Source: an uncultured bacterium
Lineage (GTDB): Bacteria; Bacillota; Clostridia; Oscillospirales; Oscillospiraceae
DNA: 40,695 nt
Reading direction: 5' to 3'
Assembly: GCA_947073515.1 (NCBI GenBank)
Contig: CAMTMC010000022.1
Span: 1-40,695 of the forward strand
The notes under the pieces were generated by a model, which saw only the letters and a list, made by a program, of their open reading frames with translations, was not told where the DNA came from and searched no databases. Shown here one piece after another: positions 1 to 8,783 of the stretch. Position numbers and translations under genes: made by a program. Within the stretch, counting starts at the first letter, position 1. Each line of letters starts with the position of its first letter.

Positions 1-2
1 AG

Positions 3-1097
3 CGGCGTCCCCTGCCCCGCCGGTCGCCGGGCGCCGCGGTGGCCCTGGGGCTATACAAGGGGCTGGTGATGGTGTCTGCCATCATTGTGGCGGTGTATAT
101 TGGGCTTCAATTGATCGCCAAGCCCCCGGAGCGGGGGGAGATCCCCCAGCAGAGGCCCAGCCAGGCCGGCCAGGCCGGCAATAGCGGAGGGGCCGGCCCG
201 CCGGCGGCGGTGGACGGGAGCGGGGAGGATGAGGACAAGCTCCCGCCCCTGGAGCTGCGGGACGGGGTGTATAACATCCTGCTGGCCGCCGCCGACGCGG
301 AGGGCTTCCGCACCGACACCATGATGGTCATGAGCTACGACACCAAGGCCCAGAAGGTGGGTGTGGTGTCCGTCCCCCGGGACACCATCACCCGGCGGGA
401 GAAGGGCAACCCCAAGCTGGTCTACGGCAAAGGGGGGGTGGAGCAGCGGATGGAGGATATCTCCCAGATGCTGGGCATCCCCATCGACGGCTATGTGAAG
501 GTGAAGATCAAGGGCTTTATCACCCTGGTGGACTACCTGGGGGGCGTGGACATCGAGGTCCCGGTGGACATGAACTACGACGACCCCACGCCCGGCCAGG
601 ATCTGCACATCCACTTCAAGAAGGGTTATCAGCACCTCAACGGCAAGCAGGCTATGGAGGTGGCCCGCTACCGCCACGACAATAACAATCCCGACGGCTC
701 CCCGGGGCCCAATCAGGACTACACCGACGTGGGCCGCACCCGGACCCAGCAGGAGATTTTGAAGGCCCTGGCCAAAAAAGTGCTGTCCTGGGGCAATATC
801 ACGAAAATCGGCGGCTTCGTGGAGATCTTCAATAAAAATGTGGAGACCGACCTGACCCTGAACGAGATGATGTGGTTCGCCCAGCAGGCCCTGGGACTGG
901 ACCTCTCCACCGGGGTGGAGACCACCACCCTGGAGGGCCGGGGGGACGCCAACTACAGGGGGTACAGCTGGTGCTTCGAGCTGGATCATGAGAAGGCCCT
1001 GGAGACGGTCAACAGCCTGCTCAACCCCTATACCCGGGCGCTTACCCTGGAGGAGATGGATCTGGTGAAGGCGGACAGCTACTACTTCAAGTCATGA
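3..1097 (+). CDS. LytR-CpsA-Psr (LCP) family cell-wall polymer ligase, 5' end outside window
   Basis: LCP enzymes move undecaprenyl-linked glycopolymers onto peptidoglycan at the outer face of the membrane. The frame is open to the left edge. A GTG at 39 is possible but has no ribosome site, and the upstream Arg/Pro-rich residues look like a cytoplasmic tail, so the true start is probably outside. One transmembrane helix (about residues 10-27 from the GTG) and a Pro/Gly-rich linker precede the LCP domain. Family signatures seen: NILLAAADAEGFRTDTM, SVPRDT, DYLGGVDIEVP, and GKQAMEVARYRHD. The usual NILLxG is altered to NILLAAA. The protein ends at the normal place and is followed by a strong hairpin. 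Family call is firm; the polymer attached is unknown. Confidence 0.9.
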   Translation, partial: RRPLPRRSPGAAVALGLYKGLVMVSAIIVAVYIGLQLIAKPPERGEIPQQRPSQAGQAGNSGGAGPPAAVDGSGEDEDKLPPLELRDGVYNILLAAADAEGFRTDTMMVMSYDTKAQKVGVVSVPRDTITRREKGNPKLVYGKGGVEQRMEDISQMLGIPIDGYVKVKIKGFITLVDYLGGVDIEVPVDMNYDDPTPGQDLHIHFKKGYQHLNGKQAMEVARYRHDNNNPDGSPGPNQDYTDVGRTRTQQEILKALAKKVLSWGNITKIGGFVEIFNKNVETDLTLNEMMWFAQQALGLDLSTGVETTTLEGRGDANYRGYSWCFELDHEKALETVNSLLNPYTRALTLEEMDLVKADSYYFKS

Positions 1098-1102
1098 TGA
1101 AA

Positions 1103-1138
1103 AAACAGGACCTGCGGCGCTGGCCGCGGGTCCTGTTT
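1103..1138. terminator. Bidirectional terminator between convergent genes
   Basis: Arms at 1103-1118 and 1123-1138 pair over 16 bp with one G-U and a 4-base loop. A-rich and T-rich flanks lie on both sides, so it can end both the LCP gene and the leftward gene at 1151. Confidence 0.88.
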
Positions 1139-1150
1139 CGTGTATCCGGG

Positions 1151-1393
1151 TTACTCCACGCCCAGGGTCTGGATCAACAGGTTGCGCAGGGAGAGGGCGG
1201 ACTGGCGGTTCATGACAATGGAAGCGATCTGGTCGCTGGCGGGGGTGGCCACATTCTCAAGGCCGCCGTTGGAGGTGACGGTGACGGCGTTCTCCATATA
1301 TTTATGGGAGATGTCCAGGGTGACCTCCAGCACATTGCCCTCCTTGTCAGACACCTTGCGGATGCCGAAAGAGTTGGCGTATTCAGGCTTCAT
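1151..1393 (-). CDS. Small hypothetical protein, 80 aa
   Basis: I do not recognise this protein. It starts MKPEYANSFGIRKVSDKEG and has a mixed strand/helix pattern with no signal peptide or membrane segment. The start at 1393 is set by AAGGA eight bases upstream; a longer reading into the neighbouring gene has no support. It lies 17 bases after the mutarotase gene on the same strand and is probably the last gene of the NUDIX-mutarotase operon. It ends at the bidirectional hairpin 1103-1138. Confidence 0.7.
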   Translation of the reverse strand: MKPEYANSFGIRKVSDKEGNVLEVTLDISHKYMENAVTVTSNGGLENVATPASDQIASIVMNRQSALSLRNLLIQTLGVE

Positions 1394-1410
1394 AGCAATC
1401 TTCCTTTCTG

Positions 1411-2286
1411 TCAGTTGAAGGTGGTGGTGTAGGTGAGGGTCTCGCTCCGGCCGGGGGCCAGGCGGCGGATGCCCGCCTTGTCCCCCAGCTCCCGGCCCAC
1501 AAAGGCGGCGTCCGGGAGGGTGGTCCAGGGCTCGACGCACACGTAACCGGTATCGAAGGGTTTATTTTGGGTCCACAGGCCCAGGTAAGAGAAGTCGGGG
1601 AAGGACATTGTCACCCGGGCCCGGCCCATCTGGTCCACCAGGGCGGCGGTGTGACCGGCGGGGGCGTCCATCACCAGGGTGTCCAGGCCGTAAGACGCCG
1701 GGGTGAGGGGCAGGGCGCCCCCCTCCAGGGGGAGCTCCTCCCCCTTGGGAGTGAGCAGGCAGCGCTCATCCATGCCGTAGAGCCGGACAGAGGGCTGGGG
1801 GAGGACAATCCGGTAGGCGGACATGGGGACGCCGGGCTCGATGGGGGCCCGGAAGCCGTCGTGGCCCCCCAGCTCAAAGAGCATCTCCTGGTCCGAGCGG
1901 TTCTCTACCCGGTGGGCCTTGACCAGGGTGTTCCCCTCCAGGGAGTAGGTCACCGTCAGGGAGAAGGCGAAGGGGTAGACCGCCCGGGTGGCCTCTGTGT
2001 CGGAGATGGAGAGGGAGAGGGACTGGCCGGTCTGGCCGGAGACCTGGAACTCCATGTCCCGGGCGAAGCCGTGCTGGGGGATGGTGTAGGGGACGCCGTC
2101 CAGCAGGTAGGCGCTGTCCCGCAGGCGGCCGATGACAGGGAAGAGCATGGGGGCCCGGCGGGCCCAGATCTCCGGGTTGCCCTGCCACAGGTACTCGGTG
2201 CCGTCCGGCGCGCGGATGGAGGCCAGCTGGGCCCCCAGGGTGTCGATCTCCACGGTCAGAGCGTGGTTTTGGATGGTCAGGCGCAT
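1411..2286 (-). CDS. Aldose 1-epimerase family protein (LacX/YeaD-like mutarotase)
   Basis: Predicted cytoplasmic enzyme that interconverts anomers of a free or phosphorylated aldose. The 291-aa length fits the family. Seen in order: WQGNPEIWARRAPMLFPVIG near residue 35, then PQHGFARD (first His of the active site), GGHDGF (second His) and CVEPW (catalytic Glu region). These match the LacX subgroup rather than classical GalM. The start overlaps the end of the upstream NUDIX gene almost exactly, which implies translational coupling. The substrate sugar cannot be told from context. Confidence 0.87.
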   Translation of the reverse strand: MRLTIQNHALTVEIDTLGAQLASIRAPDGTEYLWQGNPEIWARRAPMLFPVIGRLRDSAYLLDGVPYTIPQHGFARDMEFQVSGQTGQSLSLSISDTEATRAVYPFAFSLTVTYSLEGNTLVKAHRVENRSDQEMLFELGGHDGFRAPIEPGVPMSAYRIVLPQPSVRLYGMDERCLLTPKGEELPLEGGALPLTPASYGLDTLVMDAPAGHTAALVDQMGRARVTMSFPDFSYLGLWTQNKPFDTGYVCVEPWTTLPDAAFVGRELGDKAGIRRLAPGRSETLTYTTTFN

Positions 2287-2287
2287 G

Positions 2288-2761
2288 TTATCCCTCCTTG
2301 ATGACTTGGCCGTTGAGGACGGCCCGGACCAGCTTGTCCCCCTGGTAGCACACTTTTAGAGAGAAGAATGGGGCGTCCCGCCAGAGCAGGCTGAGAAAGA
2401 TCTCGTCCCCCTCCCAGTGGGGGATTTTTAGAAGCTGGTCCCGGGGGAGCCACTCCAGCACCCCCTCGTCGCAGTCCTTGAGCGTCCCGGTCCAGCTGTC
2501 AGCGGTGAAGAGGTGCATATACTCGGTGGGCCAGCGGTCGGAGACAAAGGTGACAACCCCCCGGTACCGCCAGCTGGTGAGGGTGAGGCCGGTCTCCTCC
2601 TCTACCTCCCGGAGCAGGCAGTCCTCGGGGCTCTCCTTGTCCAGGAATTTGCCGCCCACGCCGATCCATTTGTCCTGGTTCAGATCGTTTTTCTTCTTGA
2701 CCCGGTGGAGCATGAGATAGTCCTCTCCCCGCTGGATATAGCACAAAGTGGTGTTGACCAC
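2288..2761 (-). CDS. NUDIX hydrolase, MutT/8-oxo-dGTP diphosphatase-like
   Basis: Predicted nucleotide-diphosphate hydrolase of 157 aa. The full Nudix box is present: GGKFLDKESPEDCLLREVEE runs directly into ETGL. The opening VNTTLCYIQRGEDYLMLHR and the WIGVGGK stretch are typical of Firmicutes MutT-like proteins that clean oxidised nucleotides. I chose the GTG at 2761 because GAGGTG sits six bases upstream; the frame stays open further but that part is low-complexity and lacks a ribosome site. It is followed directly by the mutarotase gene. Substrate preference is inferred from family only. Confidence 0.87.
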   Translation of the reverse strand: MVNTTLCYIQRGEDYLMLHRVKKKNDLNQDKWIGVGGKFLDKESPEDCLLREVEEETGLTLTSWRYRGVVTFVSDRWPTEYMHLFTADSWTGTLKDCDEGVLEWLPRDQLLKIPHWEGDEIFLSLLWRDAPFFSLKVCYQGDKLVRAVLNGQVIKEG

Positions 2762-2930
2762 GGCGGTCACCTCATTTCCAGAAATCAGTATATCACAAGG
2801 GGCGGGCGGGGGCAACCGGGAAACGACCGGAGGGAGTGTCCACTGAGAAGATGGATTCCCGGGTTCCCCCTGGGCCGGCGGAGGAAACCCCAATAAAAAC
2901 TTGGCGGTTTGGCCACGCCCGCAACAGGAG

Positions 2931-2955
2931 GCGGCCCGGCGCAGGGCCGGGCCGC
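2931..2955 (-). terminator. GC-rich hairpin after htrA-like gene
   Basis: Perfect 10-bp arms (2931-2940 and 2946-2955) lie just past the stop of the HtrA gene. There is no T-run, so it may be a weak or Rho-independent-like terminator, or only an mRNA 3' stem. Confidence 0.5.
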
Positions 2956-2958
2956 AGG

Positions 2959-4215
2959 TTAGGATCCAGCATCCGGGATGAGGAGCACGTCCACGGTATA
3001 GGCCTGGCCGTCCCGGAGGCAGGTGAGGGGGACGGAGTCGCCAGGGCCGTACCCCTGGCGGACCTGGGACAGGTCCTGGAAGGTGTGGATGGAGTAGCCG
3101 CCGGCGGCCACAATCACATCGCCGGGGAGGAGGCCCTTGGCGGCGGCGTCGCTGTCCGGCTCCACGTCGGCCAGCAGCAGCCCCCCCTCCGGGATGGGCT
3201 GGAGGATGACCTTGAAGCCGAACACGCCGGTGCCCACCTCCTGGCCGGCGATGAGGCGGTCCACCACGTACTTTACCCGCTGGGAGGGGATGGCGAAGCC
3301 CAGGGACTCGGCGGAGCCGTCCTGGGTGACGATCTTCACGGTGGTGATGCCCACTACCTGGCCGTACTGGTTCAGGAGGGGACCGCCGGAGTTGCCAAAA
3401 TTGATGGCGGCGCTGGTCTGGATCAGCCGCATGGTGACGCCGTCCACATCCAGCTCCCGGTCCAGGGCGGAGATGATACCGTCGGTAAAGGTGCCGGTGT
3501 AGCCCAGGGAGTCCCCCAGGGCGGCCACCGGGTCGCCGATCTGGAGGGGGATGGATTGGCCGAACTGGGCGGGGGTGAGGTTCTGGGCATCGATCTTCAG
3601 GACGGCCAGGTCCTCCTCATTGTGGAAGCCCACCAGGCTGGCGGGGTAGGTCCGGGTGCCGTTGTGGGGGCTGACATAGACCTCATGGGCGCCGGCCACC
3701 ACGTGGGCGTTGGTGAGGATATAGCCGTCCTGGGTGAGGATCACGCCGCTGCCGGTGCTCTGGCTGCCGGCGGAGAGGGCCAGGATGGAGACGGTGGAGG
3801 GACTGGCCAGGTGGTAGATCTCCGCATAGGGGAGGGGCCGCTCCCCCGGGGGGAGGAGGGAGAGGGTCACGCCGGTGCCCGTCTCAGCCTGGGGGATGGA
3901 CGGGGGGTCCGTTTCCAGATCGGTGTCCTCGTGGGACCAGTAGCGGTCCAGGCCGTCGGGCGGGTCGGGGTCCGGGAAATAGGGGCCGAACCGGCTCTCC
4001 AGGGCGGCGGTGGCCACGCAGATGGCCAGGATCAGGGCCAGCAGGCCCGCAAACCAGGGCCATTTCCACTTCCGACGGGGCCGCCGGGGCCGCAGGACGG
4101 GGCGCCGCTGATCCAGCGGGACAGAGGGGGGCAGGCGTAGGCTGGGGAGCTGGGGCGGGGCAGAGGAGGGCCGCTCCCAGGGGCCGCCCTGCCACAGGCC
4201 GTTATTTTGGTCCAT
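2959..4215 (-). CDS. Membrane-anchored HtrA/DegP-type serine protease with PDZ domain
   Basis: Surface quality-control protease of 418 aa. A Pro/Arg-rich cytoplasmic tail (residues 1-50) leads to one transmembrane helix (about 53-71) and a linker, then a trypsin-like domain and a C-terminal PDZ domain (about 325-415). The catalytic triad is visible: His171 in TNAHVV, Asp202 in EDLAVLKI, Ser276 in GNSGGPL. The start at 4215 follows a strong GGAGGAGGG site. It is the third gene of an operon with a response regulator and histidine kinase, an arrangement that suggests control of the protease by envelope stress, as in CssRS-HtrA of Bacillus; that parallel is inference. Confidence 0.93.
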   Translation of the reverse strand: MDQNNGLWQGGPWERPSSAPPQLPSLRLPPSVPLDQRRPVLRPRRPRRKWKWPWFAGLLALILAICVATAALESRFGPYFPDPDPPDGLDRYWSHEDTDLETDPPSIPQAETGTGVTLSLLPPGERPLPYAEIYHLASPSTVSILALSAGSQSTGSGVILTQDGYILTNAHVVAGAHEVYVSPHNGTRTYPASLVGFHNEEDLAVLKIDAQNLTPAQFGQSIPLQIGDPVAALGDSLGYTGTFTDGIISALDRELDVDGVTMRLIQTSAAINFGNSGGPLLNQYGQVVGITTVKIVTQDGSAESLGFAIPSQRVKYVVDRLIAGQEVGTGVFGFKVILQPIPEGGLLLADVEPDSDAAAKGLLPGDVIVAAGGYSIHTFQDLSQVRQGYGPGDSVPLTCLRDGQAYTVDVLLIPDAGS

Positions 4216-4257
4216 TGTTTTCCCTCCTCCGTTTGCCGCTGGGGTGTGTCGATGATA

Positions 4258-5694
4258 TCAGGCCAGGGTCAGGGTGAAGGAGAATTGGGTGACGCCGTCC
4301 TCGCTGGTGACGGTGATATTTTCCTTCAGGCCGCCCAGGATGGTTTTGACAATATACAGGCCCAGGCCCACCCCCTCCCGGTCCATGGAGCGGGAGTAGT
4401 CCGCCTTGTGGAACCGGTCAAAGAGCAGGGGCAGCTCATCGGCGGGGATGGTGGCCCCCAGGTTGCGGATGTTCACATGGGCCTTGCCGTCTTTTTTGGT
4501 GATCTGGACCTTGATGACCGAGGCGGGGGTGGCGAACTTGGCGGCGTTGTCCAGCAGGTTGTAGCACACCTGGGTGACCGAGTCCGGCTCGCCCCAGACC
4601 ATCAGCTTGTCCTCGGGCATCTGTACCTCCACGTCCAGGTTCCGGCTGGTGATCTTGCCCTCCAGGCTGATGAGTACCCGGGACATGACCTCGGTGAGGT
4701 CGAAGGCCTCCTGGGCGGTGACCGAGTGCTCCGCCAGGGCGTTGAGCCGGGACAGGTCCAGCATCCGGCGGACCAGGCGGGAGAGGCGGCGGGTCTCAGC
4801 CACCACAATCTCCAGGGACTCCCGCTCCCGCTCCGGGGGGATGGTGCCGTCCAGAATCCCCTCGGCGAAGCCGGCGATGGTGGTCATGGGGGTCTTCAGC
4901 TCGTGGGAGACATTGGCGATGAACTCGGCCCGCTGGCTCTCCACCTTCTCCAGGGAGTTGGCCATGGCGTTGAAGGACTCAGCCAGGGTGCTGATCTCGT
5001 CGCAGCGGCCCTCATAGCCGGTGACCCGCACATCAAATTCCCCCTGGCCGAATTTCCGGGCGGCCTCAGCCATATCGTTGAGGGGCCGGGCCTGGTGGAC
5101 GGAGGTGAGGGTGCTGGCGATGACGGAGATGAGGAAGACCACCACGGCGGAGAAGAAGAAAATGGTGGCGGTGGCGGACCACATCTCCGACAGGTTGGTG
5201 GCGTCGGCGGAGACCAGCACCAGGCCCTGGATCACGGTGAGGTTCTCCAGGTCGGTGACAATGGGCATGGCGGCCATATACCGCCGCTCGGGGAAGATCC
5301 CCCCCAGGTTGGTCATGCCGTTGTAGGAGCCGTTGGCCATCACGTCCCCCACCAGGTCGGGGGGGAGGTAGTTGTTCTCGTAGGTGTAGAAGTTCCAGCC
5401 GTCCGTGGCGTAGAGGATCCCGCCGTCGGGGTTGGCGATGATGATGTGGGAGTTGGAGATCCGGGCCAGGGAGGCCACATAGCCGCTGTAAAAGTGGCTC
5501 TGGATGGTGCGGTTTTGCAGGTAATAAGAGGAGGTGAAGCTGGACACATAGCCCGCGTTGCGCTCCGCCAGGTCCCGGGTTTCCCCGATGATATACCGGT
5601 AGGACAGCAGCATAAAGGCGCCGGCCAGCAGGGTAAAGGACACCAGCATGATACTCACCATCATCGTGAGCTGGCGGCGGTACAGGGAGCGCAT
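4258..5694 (-). CDS. Sensor histidine kinase with HAMP domain
   Basis: Membrane sensor of 478 aa. Two transmembrane helices (about residues 13-35 and 174-196) flank an extracellular sensing region of about 140 aa. A HAMP linker (about 197-250), a HisKA dimerisation domain with phospho-acceptor His264 in NVSHELKTP, and a HATPase domain with N, G1 and G2 boxes (for example GVGLGLYIVK) follow. It overlaps the response-regulator stop by one base (TGATG), so the two are co-translated. HtrA lies downstream. The ligand is unknown; the protease neighbour suggests misfolded surface protein. Confidence 0.93.
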   Translation of the reverse strand: MRSLYRRQLTMMVSIMLVSFTLLAGAFMLLSYRYIIGETRDLAERNAGYVSSFTSSYYLQNRTIQSHFYSGYVASLARISNSHIIIANPDGGILYATDGWNFYTYENNYLPPDLVGDVMANGSYNGMTNLGGIFPERRYMAAMPIVTDLENLTVIQGLVLVSADATNLSEMWSATATIFFFSAVVVFLISVIASTLTSVHQARPLNDMAEAARKFGQGEFDVRVTGYEGRCDEISTLAESFNAMANSLEKVESQRAEFIANVSHELKTPMTTIAGFAEGILDGTIPPERERESLEIVVAETRRLSRLVRRMLDLSRLNALAEHSVTAQEAFDLTEVMSRVLISLEGKITSRNLDVEVQMPEDKLMVWGEPDSVTQVCYNLLDNAAKFATPASVIKVQITKKDGKAHVNIRNLGATIPADELPLLFDRFHKADYSRSMDREGVGLGLYIVKTILGGLKENITVTSEDGVTQFSFTLTLA

Positions 5695-6386
5695 CAGGAG
5701 GCCGCTCCCAGCTCAAACTTATAGCCCACGCCCCAGACCGTCTTCAGCCGCCACTGCTCGCTCACATCCTCCAGCTTCTCCCGCAGGCGCTTGATGTGGA
5801 CATCCACGGTGCGGCTGTCGCCGAAGTAGTCAAAGCCCCAGACCTCGTCCAGAAGCTGGTTCCGGGTGAACACCCGGTTGGGGGAGGAGGCCAGGTGGAA
5901 CAGCAGCTCCAGCTCCTTGGGCGGGGTGTCCACCCGCTGGCCGGCTACCAGCAGCTCGTAGGAGTCCAGGTTGATGACCAGCTTGTCAAAGGTGAGCTTC
6001 TTCTCGCCGGTCTCCTCCTCCCCGCCGGCCCGGCGGAGGACGGCGTGGATCCGGGCCAGGACCTCCTTCATCTCAAAGGGCTTGACGATGTAGTCATCCG
6101 CCCCCTGCTCCAGGCCGGAGACCTTGTCCTCCGTCTCCCCCTTGGCGGTGAGCATGATAACCGGGGTGCGGTCCCCCTCCCGGATCTTTTTCAGCACGGA
6201 CCAGCCGTCCATAATGGGCAGCATGATGTCCAGCAGCACCAGGTCGGGCTGGAAGGAGCGGAAGAACTCCACCCCCTTGCCGCCGTCCTTGGCCACCTGG
6301 GTCTCAAAGCCCTCTTTCTCCAGATAGAGGTGGAGCAGCTCGGCGATGTTGCTGTCGTCCTCTACAATCAAAACCTTTTTCGGCAT
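5694..6386 (-). CDS. OmpR/PhoB-family response regulator
   Basis: DNA-binding regulator of 230 aa. The receiver domain (1-118) has the acidic pair at VEDD, phospho-acceptor Asp53 in LLDIMLP, the Thr in MLTAKG and the Lys in IVKPF. The winged-helix domain (about 130-226) contains NRVFTRNQLLDEVWG and SRTVDVHIKRLREKL, which are hallmarks of the PhoB group. It is the first gene of the regulator-kinase-HtrA operon. A candidate promoter with TATAAT lies about 75 bases upstream. Confidence 0.95.
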   Translation of the reverse strand: MPKKVLIVEDDSNIAELLHLYLEKEGFETQVAKDGGKGVEFFRSFQPDLVLLDIMLPIMDGWSVLKKIREGDRTPVIMLTAKGETEDKVSGLEQGADDYIVKPFEMKEVLARIHAVLRRAGGEEETGEKKLTFDKLVINLDSYELLVAGQRVDTPPKELELLFHLASSPNRVFTRNQLLDEVWGFDYFGDSRTVDVHIKRLREKLEDVSEQWRLKTVWGVGYKFELGAAS

Positions 6387-6461
6387 GCGCGGGCCCCCGT
6401 CTTTCCAGGCGCCGCCGGAAGATGGAGACCAGGGTTCCGGCGTGCCTTAGTATTCCCTTTT

Positions 6462-6495
6462 ATTATAGCGCGTATCGGGATTCTTGGGTGAATAA
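6462..6495 (-). promoter_or_regulatory. Candidate promoter of the two-component/HtrA operon
   Basis: Reading leftward, a consensus TATAAT lies at 6467-6462, about 75 bases before the response-regulator start. The -35 is weak (TTCACC-like, with a 19-bp spacer), which would fit an activated promoter. Confidence 0.5.
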
Positions 6496-6522
6496 TTTGT
6501 GAAGAATTGCTGGAAACAGCGG

Positions 6523-7692
6523 CTAAACCCCGCTGTCCACATAGGAGTGGTCCACCTGGATCACGGTGAAGTAGCGCTCGGACAGCGCCTTGATCCGGCG
6601 GGTAAGCTCGTCCCGGACCTGGGCGTCAGAGAGCCGGCACTGGTAGGGCACCACCACATCGAAGATCAGGTTGGTGTGGATGGGGCCGGCGGTGATCCGG
6701 AAGTCGTGGACGGTGAAGGCGGGGTGGATCTCCCGGGCCAGGGCGGCCACCCGCTCCCGGAGGGCGGCGGTGCTGCCGTCGCAGACCACCGGGTCCATAT
6801 GGATGGACGTGTCGATATGGTGTTTTTCCTTCAACTCCCGCTCAATGTGGTCGATGATGTCGTGGATCTCCAGCAGGTCGTGGTTGGCGGGGACCTCGGC
6901 GTGGAAGGACATCATGGCCCGGCCGGGGCCGTAGTCGTGGTAAACCAGGTCGTGGATGCCCAGAATATGCTCGTGCTCCCGAACCAGGCGGTCGATATCC
7001 TCGGCCAGCGCCCGGTCCATGGGCCGGCCCAGGAGGGGGTCCAGGGTGTCCCGGGCGGCCTCCCAGCCGGTCTTCAGGATAAAAGCGGCCACCAGCAGCC
7101 CGGCCAGGCCGTCGATCTGGAGGTCAAAGAAGTGGCCGGCCAGGGTGGAGGCCAGCACCACGCCGGTGGACAGGGTGTCGGACAGGGAGTCGGCGGCGGT
7201 GGCCTCCAGGGCGGCGGAGCCGATCTGCCGGCCCAGGGCCCGGTTGAACCAGAACATCCAGAGTTTTACCAGGATGGCGGCGCAGAGGATGGCCGCCGCC
7301 AAGGGGGAGAAGGCGGCCTCCTCCCGGTGGAACAGGGCCGTCAGGGCGGAGCGGCCCACCTCGATGCCCATAAGGAGGATGGCCATGGAGACGATCAGGC
7401 CGGCCACGTACTCCATGCGGCCGTGGCCGAAGGGGTGCTCGGCGTCGGCCTCCTGGCCGGCCAGGCGGAAGCCGATGAGGGTGACCACCGAGGTGGCCGC
7501 GTCGGACAGGTTGTTCAGGCCGTCCGCCGTCATGGCCACGGAGGCGGTGAGCAGGCCGGCCAGCAGCTTGCTCAGGGCCAGCAGGGTGTTCAGCACAATG
7601 CCCACAGCGCCGGAGATGGCGCCGCAGCGGCGGCGGGTGGCCGGAGACTGGGGGTCGCCCCCCCGCAGGCAGGCCCGAATGATGGAATTCAA
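6523..7692 (-). CDS. Cation diffusion facilitator (CDF) family metal exporter
   Basis: Proton-driven exporter of divalent metals (Zn, Mn, Fe or Co). The 389-aa protein has about six transmembrane helices (residues 25-200) and a cytoplasmic C-terminal domain. Seen: the metal-site motif ADGLNNLSDA in helix 2, HPFGHGRMEY in the loop after it, and ADSLSDT in helix 5; the C-terminal part keeps His-rich segments such as HDLVYHDYGPG. The start is a TTG at 7692 preceded by GAGGTG at eight bases; no better start exists. Transcribed alone. The metal cannot be told safely from sequence. Confidence 0.9.
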   Translation of the reverse strand: MNSIIRACLRGGDPQSPATRRRCGAISGAVGIVLNTLLALSKLLAGLLTASVAMTADGLNNLSDAATSVVTLIGFRLAGQEADAEHPFGHGRMEYVAGLIVSMAILLMGIEVGRSALTALFHREEAAFSPLAAAILCAAILVKLWMFWFNRALGRQIGSAALEATAADSLSDTLSTGVVLASTLAGHFFDLQIDGLAGLLVAAFILKTGWEAARDTLDPLLGRPMDRALAEDIDRLVREHEHILGIHDLVYHDYGPGRAMMSFHAEVPANHDLLEIHDIIDHIERELKEKHHIDTSIHMDPVVCDGSTAALRERVAALAREIHPAFTVHDFRITAGPIHTNLIFDVVVPYQCRLSDAQVRDELTRRIKALSERYFTVIQVDHSYVDSGV

Positions 7693-8114
7693 AGAGACAG
7701 CACCTCACAAGCTCATGAGAAAGCGGAAGATTTGGGAAAAATCCCTATTTTCTGCATTATCGCACATATGGAAATCAGCTGTCAAGAGCCATTGGGCGGG
7801 AGGGACGTAAAAAACGAGGGGAGCAGATTTCCGGTCGGGGAGAGGGGAGGGGGAAGATGTTTACAAAAAGTTCATTTTAAGGTCACGATTTTGACGTATT
7901 CCCGCGTTATGATGATACCGTACTCAGAGGCAATCAATCTGTATCTCCCTTTTCTCTCCTTTACAACACACACAGCGGACAGCCCCGGCCTTTGGCCGGG
8001 GCTGTCCGCTTCTGTCTTTGGATGTAACGCCCCGGCGCTGGACGGGCTGCCCGTGGCTGCCTGGGGGCACAGCCCGGCGTTGGGGCGGGTTCCCTCTGCC
8101 TGGGGCGGCTGGGC
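7693..8114. other. 420-bp intergenic stretch without a supported gene
   Basis: No convincing ORF on either strand. Apart from the hairpin at 7975-8009 it holds an AT-richer patch (7860-7920) with a TTGACG at 7891 but no good -10 at the right distance. The promoter of the leftward CDF gene should lie here but I cannot place it. Confidence 0.6.
7975..8009. terminator. Strong 16-bp hairpin terminator
   Basis: Perfect arms 7975-7990 and 7994-8009 around a TTT loop. The tail TTCTGTCTTT favours rightward termination, but the nearest upstream gene on that strand is far away. It lies about 105 bases past the stop of the leftward YfbR-like gene and may serve that gene instead. Confidence 0.75.
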
Positions 8115-8690
8115 TCAGCTCAGCTCGTCCAGGGTGAGGGAGAAGCCGTCCAGGAAGCGCTCCATGAAGTATTGCAGGGCGGGGATTGGGTTGGAGCACA
8201 GGGCGGCGTAGGTCTGCTCCCGGGCCTTTTTGAACTCGGTGTTGCCGGCCTTCAGCTCCTCCACGCACTTGAGGTAGGCGGACAGCTTGTCCGCCGCCTT
8301 GACCAGGGCTCGGATCTCGGGGTCGGGGATGGTGAGGGCCGCCTCATAGTCGGGCCGCAGGTCGTCGGGGAGCATAGACAGCAGCTTCCGCTCCGCCACC
8401 GACTCCACCGCCTTGTAGGCGGCCTGGATATCCGGGTTGTCGTACTTGATGGGGGTGGGCATATCGCCGGTGAGGATTTCGCTGGCGTCGTGGTACAGGG
8501 CGGCCACCGCCACCGCCCCCGGGTCCACCTGCCCGCCGAAGCGGCGGTTCTGGATGACCGCCAGGGCGTGGGCCAGGACGGCCACCTGGTGGGAGTGCTC
8601 CTGGATATTCTCCAGCCGGGTGTTGCGCATCAGGCCCCAGCGGTTGATGTAGCGCATCCGGGCGATCATGGGGAAAAAATGACTGGCCAT
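8115..8690 (-). CDS. yfbR: HD-domain 5'-deoxynucleotidase, YfbR-like
   Basis: Predicted metal-dependent phosphatase that removes phosphate from deoxynucleoside 5'-monophosphates. The 191-aa length matches YfbR. Signatures seen: RWGLMRNTRLENIQEHSHQV with the metal His, ALYHDASEILTGDMPTPIKY containing the HD pair, and AADKLSAYLKC. Start at 8690 has AAAGGAGGG eight bases upstream. It stands alone between the CDF gene and the ABC operon. Biochemical specificity is inferred from E. coli YfbR. Confidence 0.9.
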   Translation of the reverse strand: MASHFFPMIARMRYINRWGLMRNTRLENIQEHSHQVAVLAHALAVIQNRRFGGQVDPGAVAVAALYHDASEILTGDMPTPIKYDNPDIQAAYKAVESVAERKLLSMLPDDLRPDYEAALTIPDPEIRALVKAADKLSAYLKCVEELKAGNTEFKKAREQTYAALCSNPIPALQYFMERFLDGFSLTLDELS

Positions 8691-8757
8691 GGCGGGCCCT
8701 CCTTTATTTCAGTGGGAACTATTGTACCACAGTCAGAGGAAGATGTAAACGAAAAAG

Positions 8758-8778
8758 GGGCCGCCCTCTGGGCGGCCC
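8758..8778 (-). terminator. Terminator of the GntR-ABC operon
   Basis: Arms 8758-8766 and 8770-8778 (9 bp, all G-C) with loop TCT are followed, reading leftward, by a run of five T. It lies just past the stop of the 90-aa membrane protein. A short T-rich tail on the other side means it may also work rightward. Confidence 0.85.
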
Positions 8779-8783
8779 GCTTT

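Noticed and set aside
51..989. Long open frame opposite the LCP gene
   Set aside because: GC-rich antisense shadow; His/Val/Gly-rich with no family motifs, while the plus-strand frame has clear LCP signatures.
4207..5724. 505-residue plus-strand frame opposite the histidine kinase
   Set aside because: Gly/His/Val-rich shadow without start signal; kinase motifs on the other strand are unambiguous.
7860..8009. Possible small RNA gene ending at the 7975-8009 hairpin
   Set aside because: The TTGACG at 7891 has no acceptable -10 at 16-18 bp, and the hairpin may serve the leftward YfbR-like gene.
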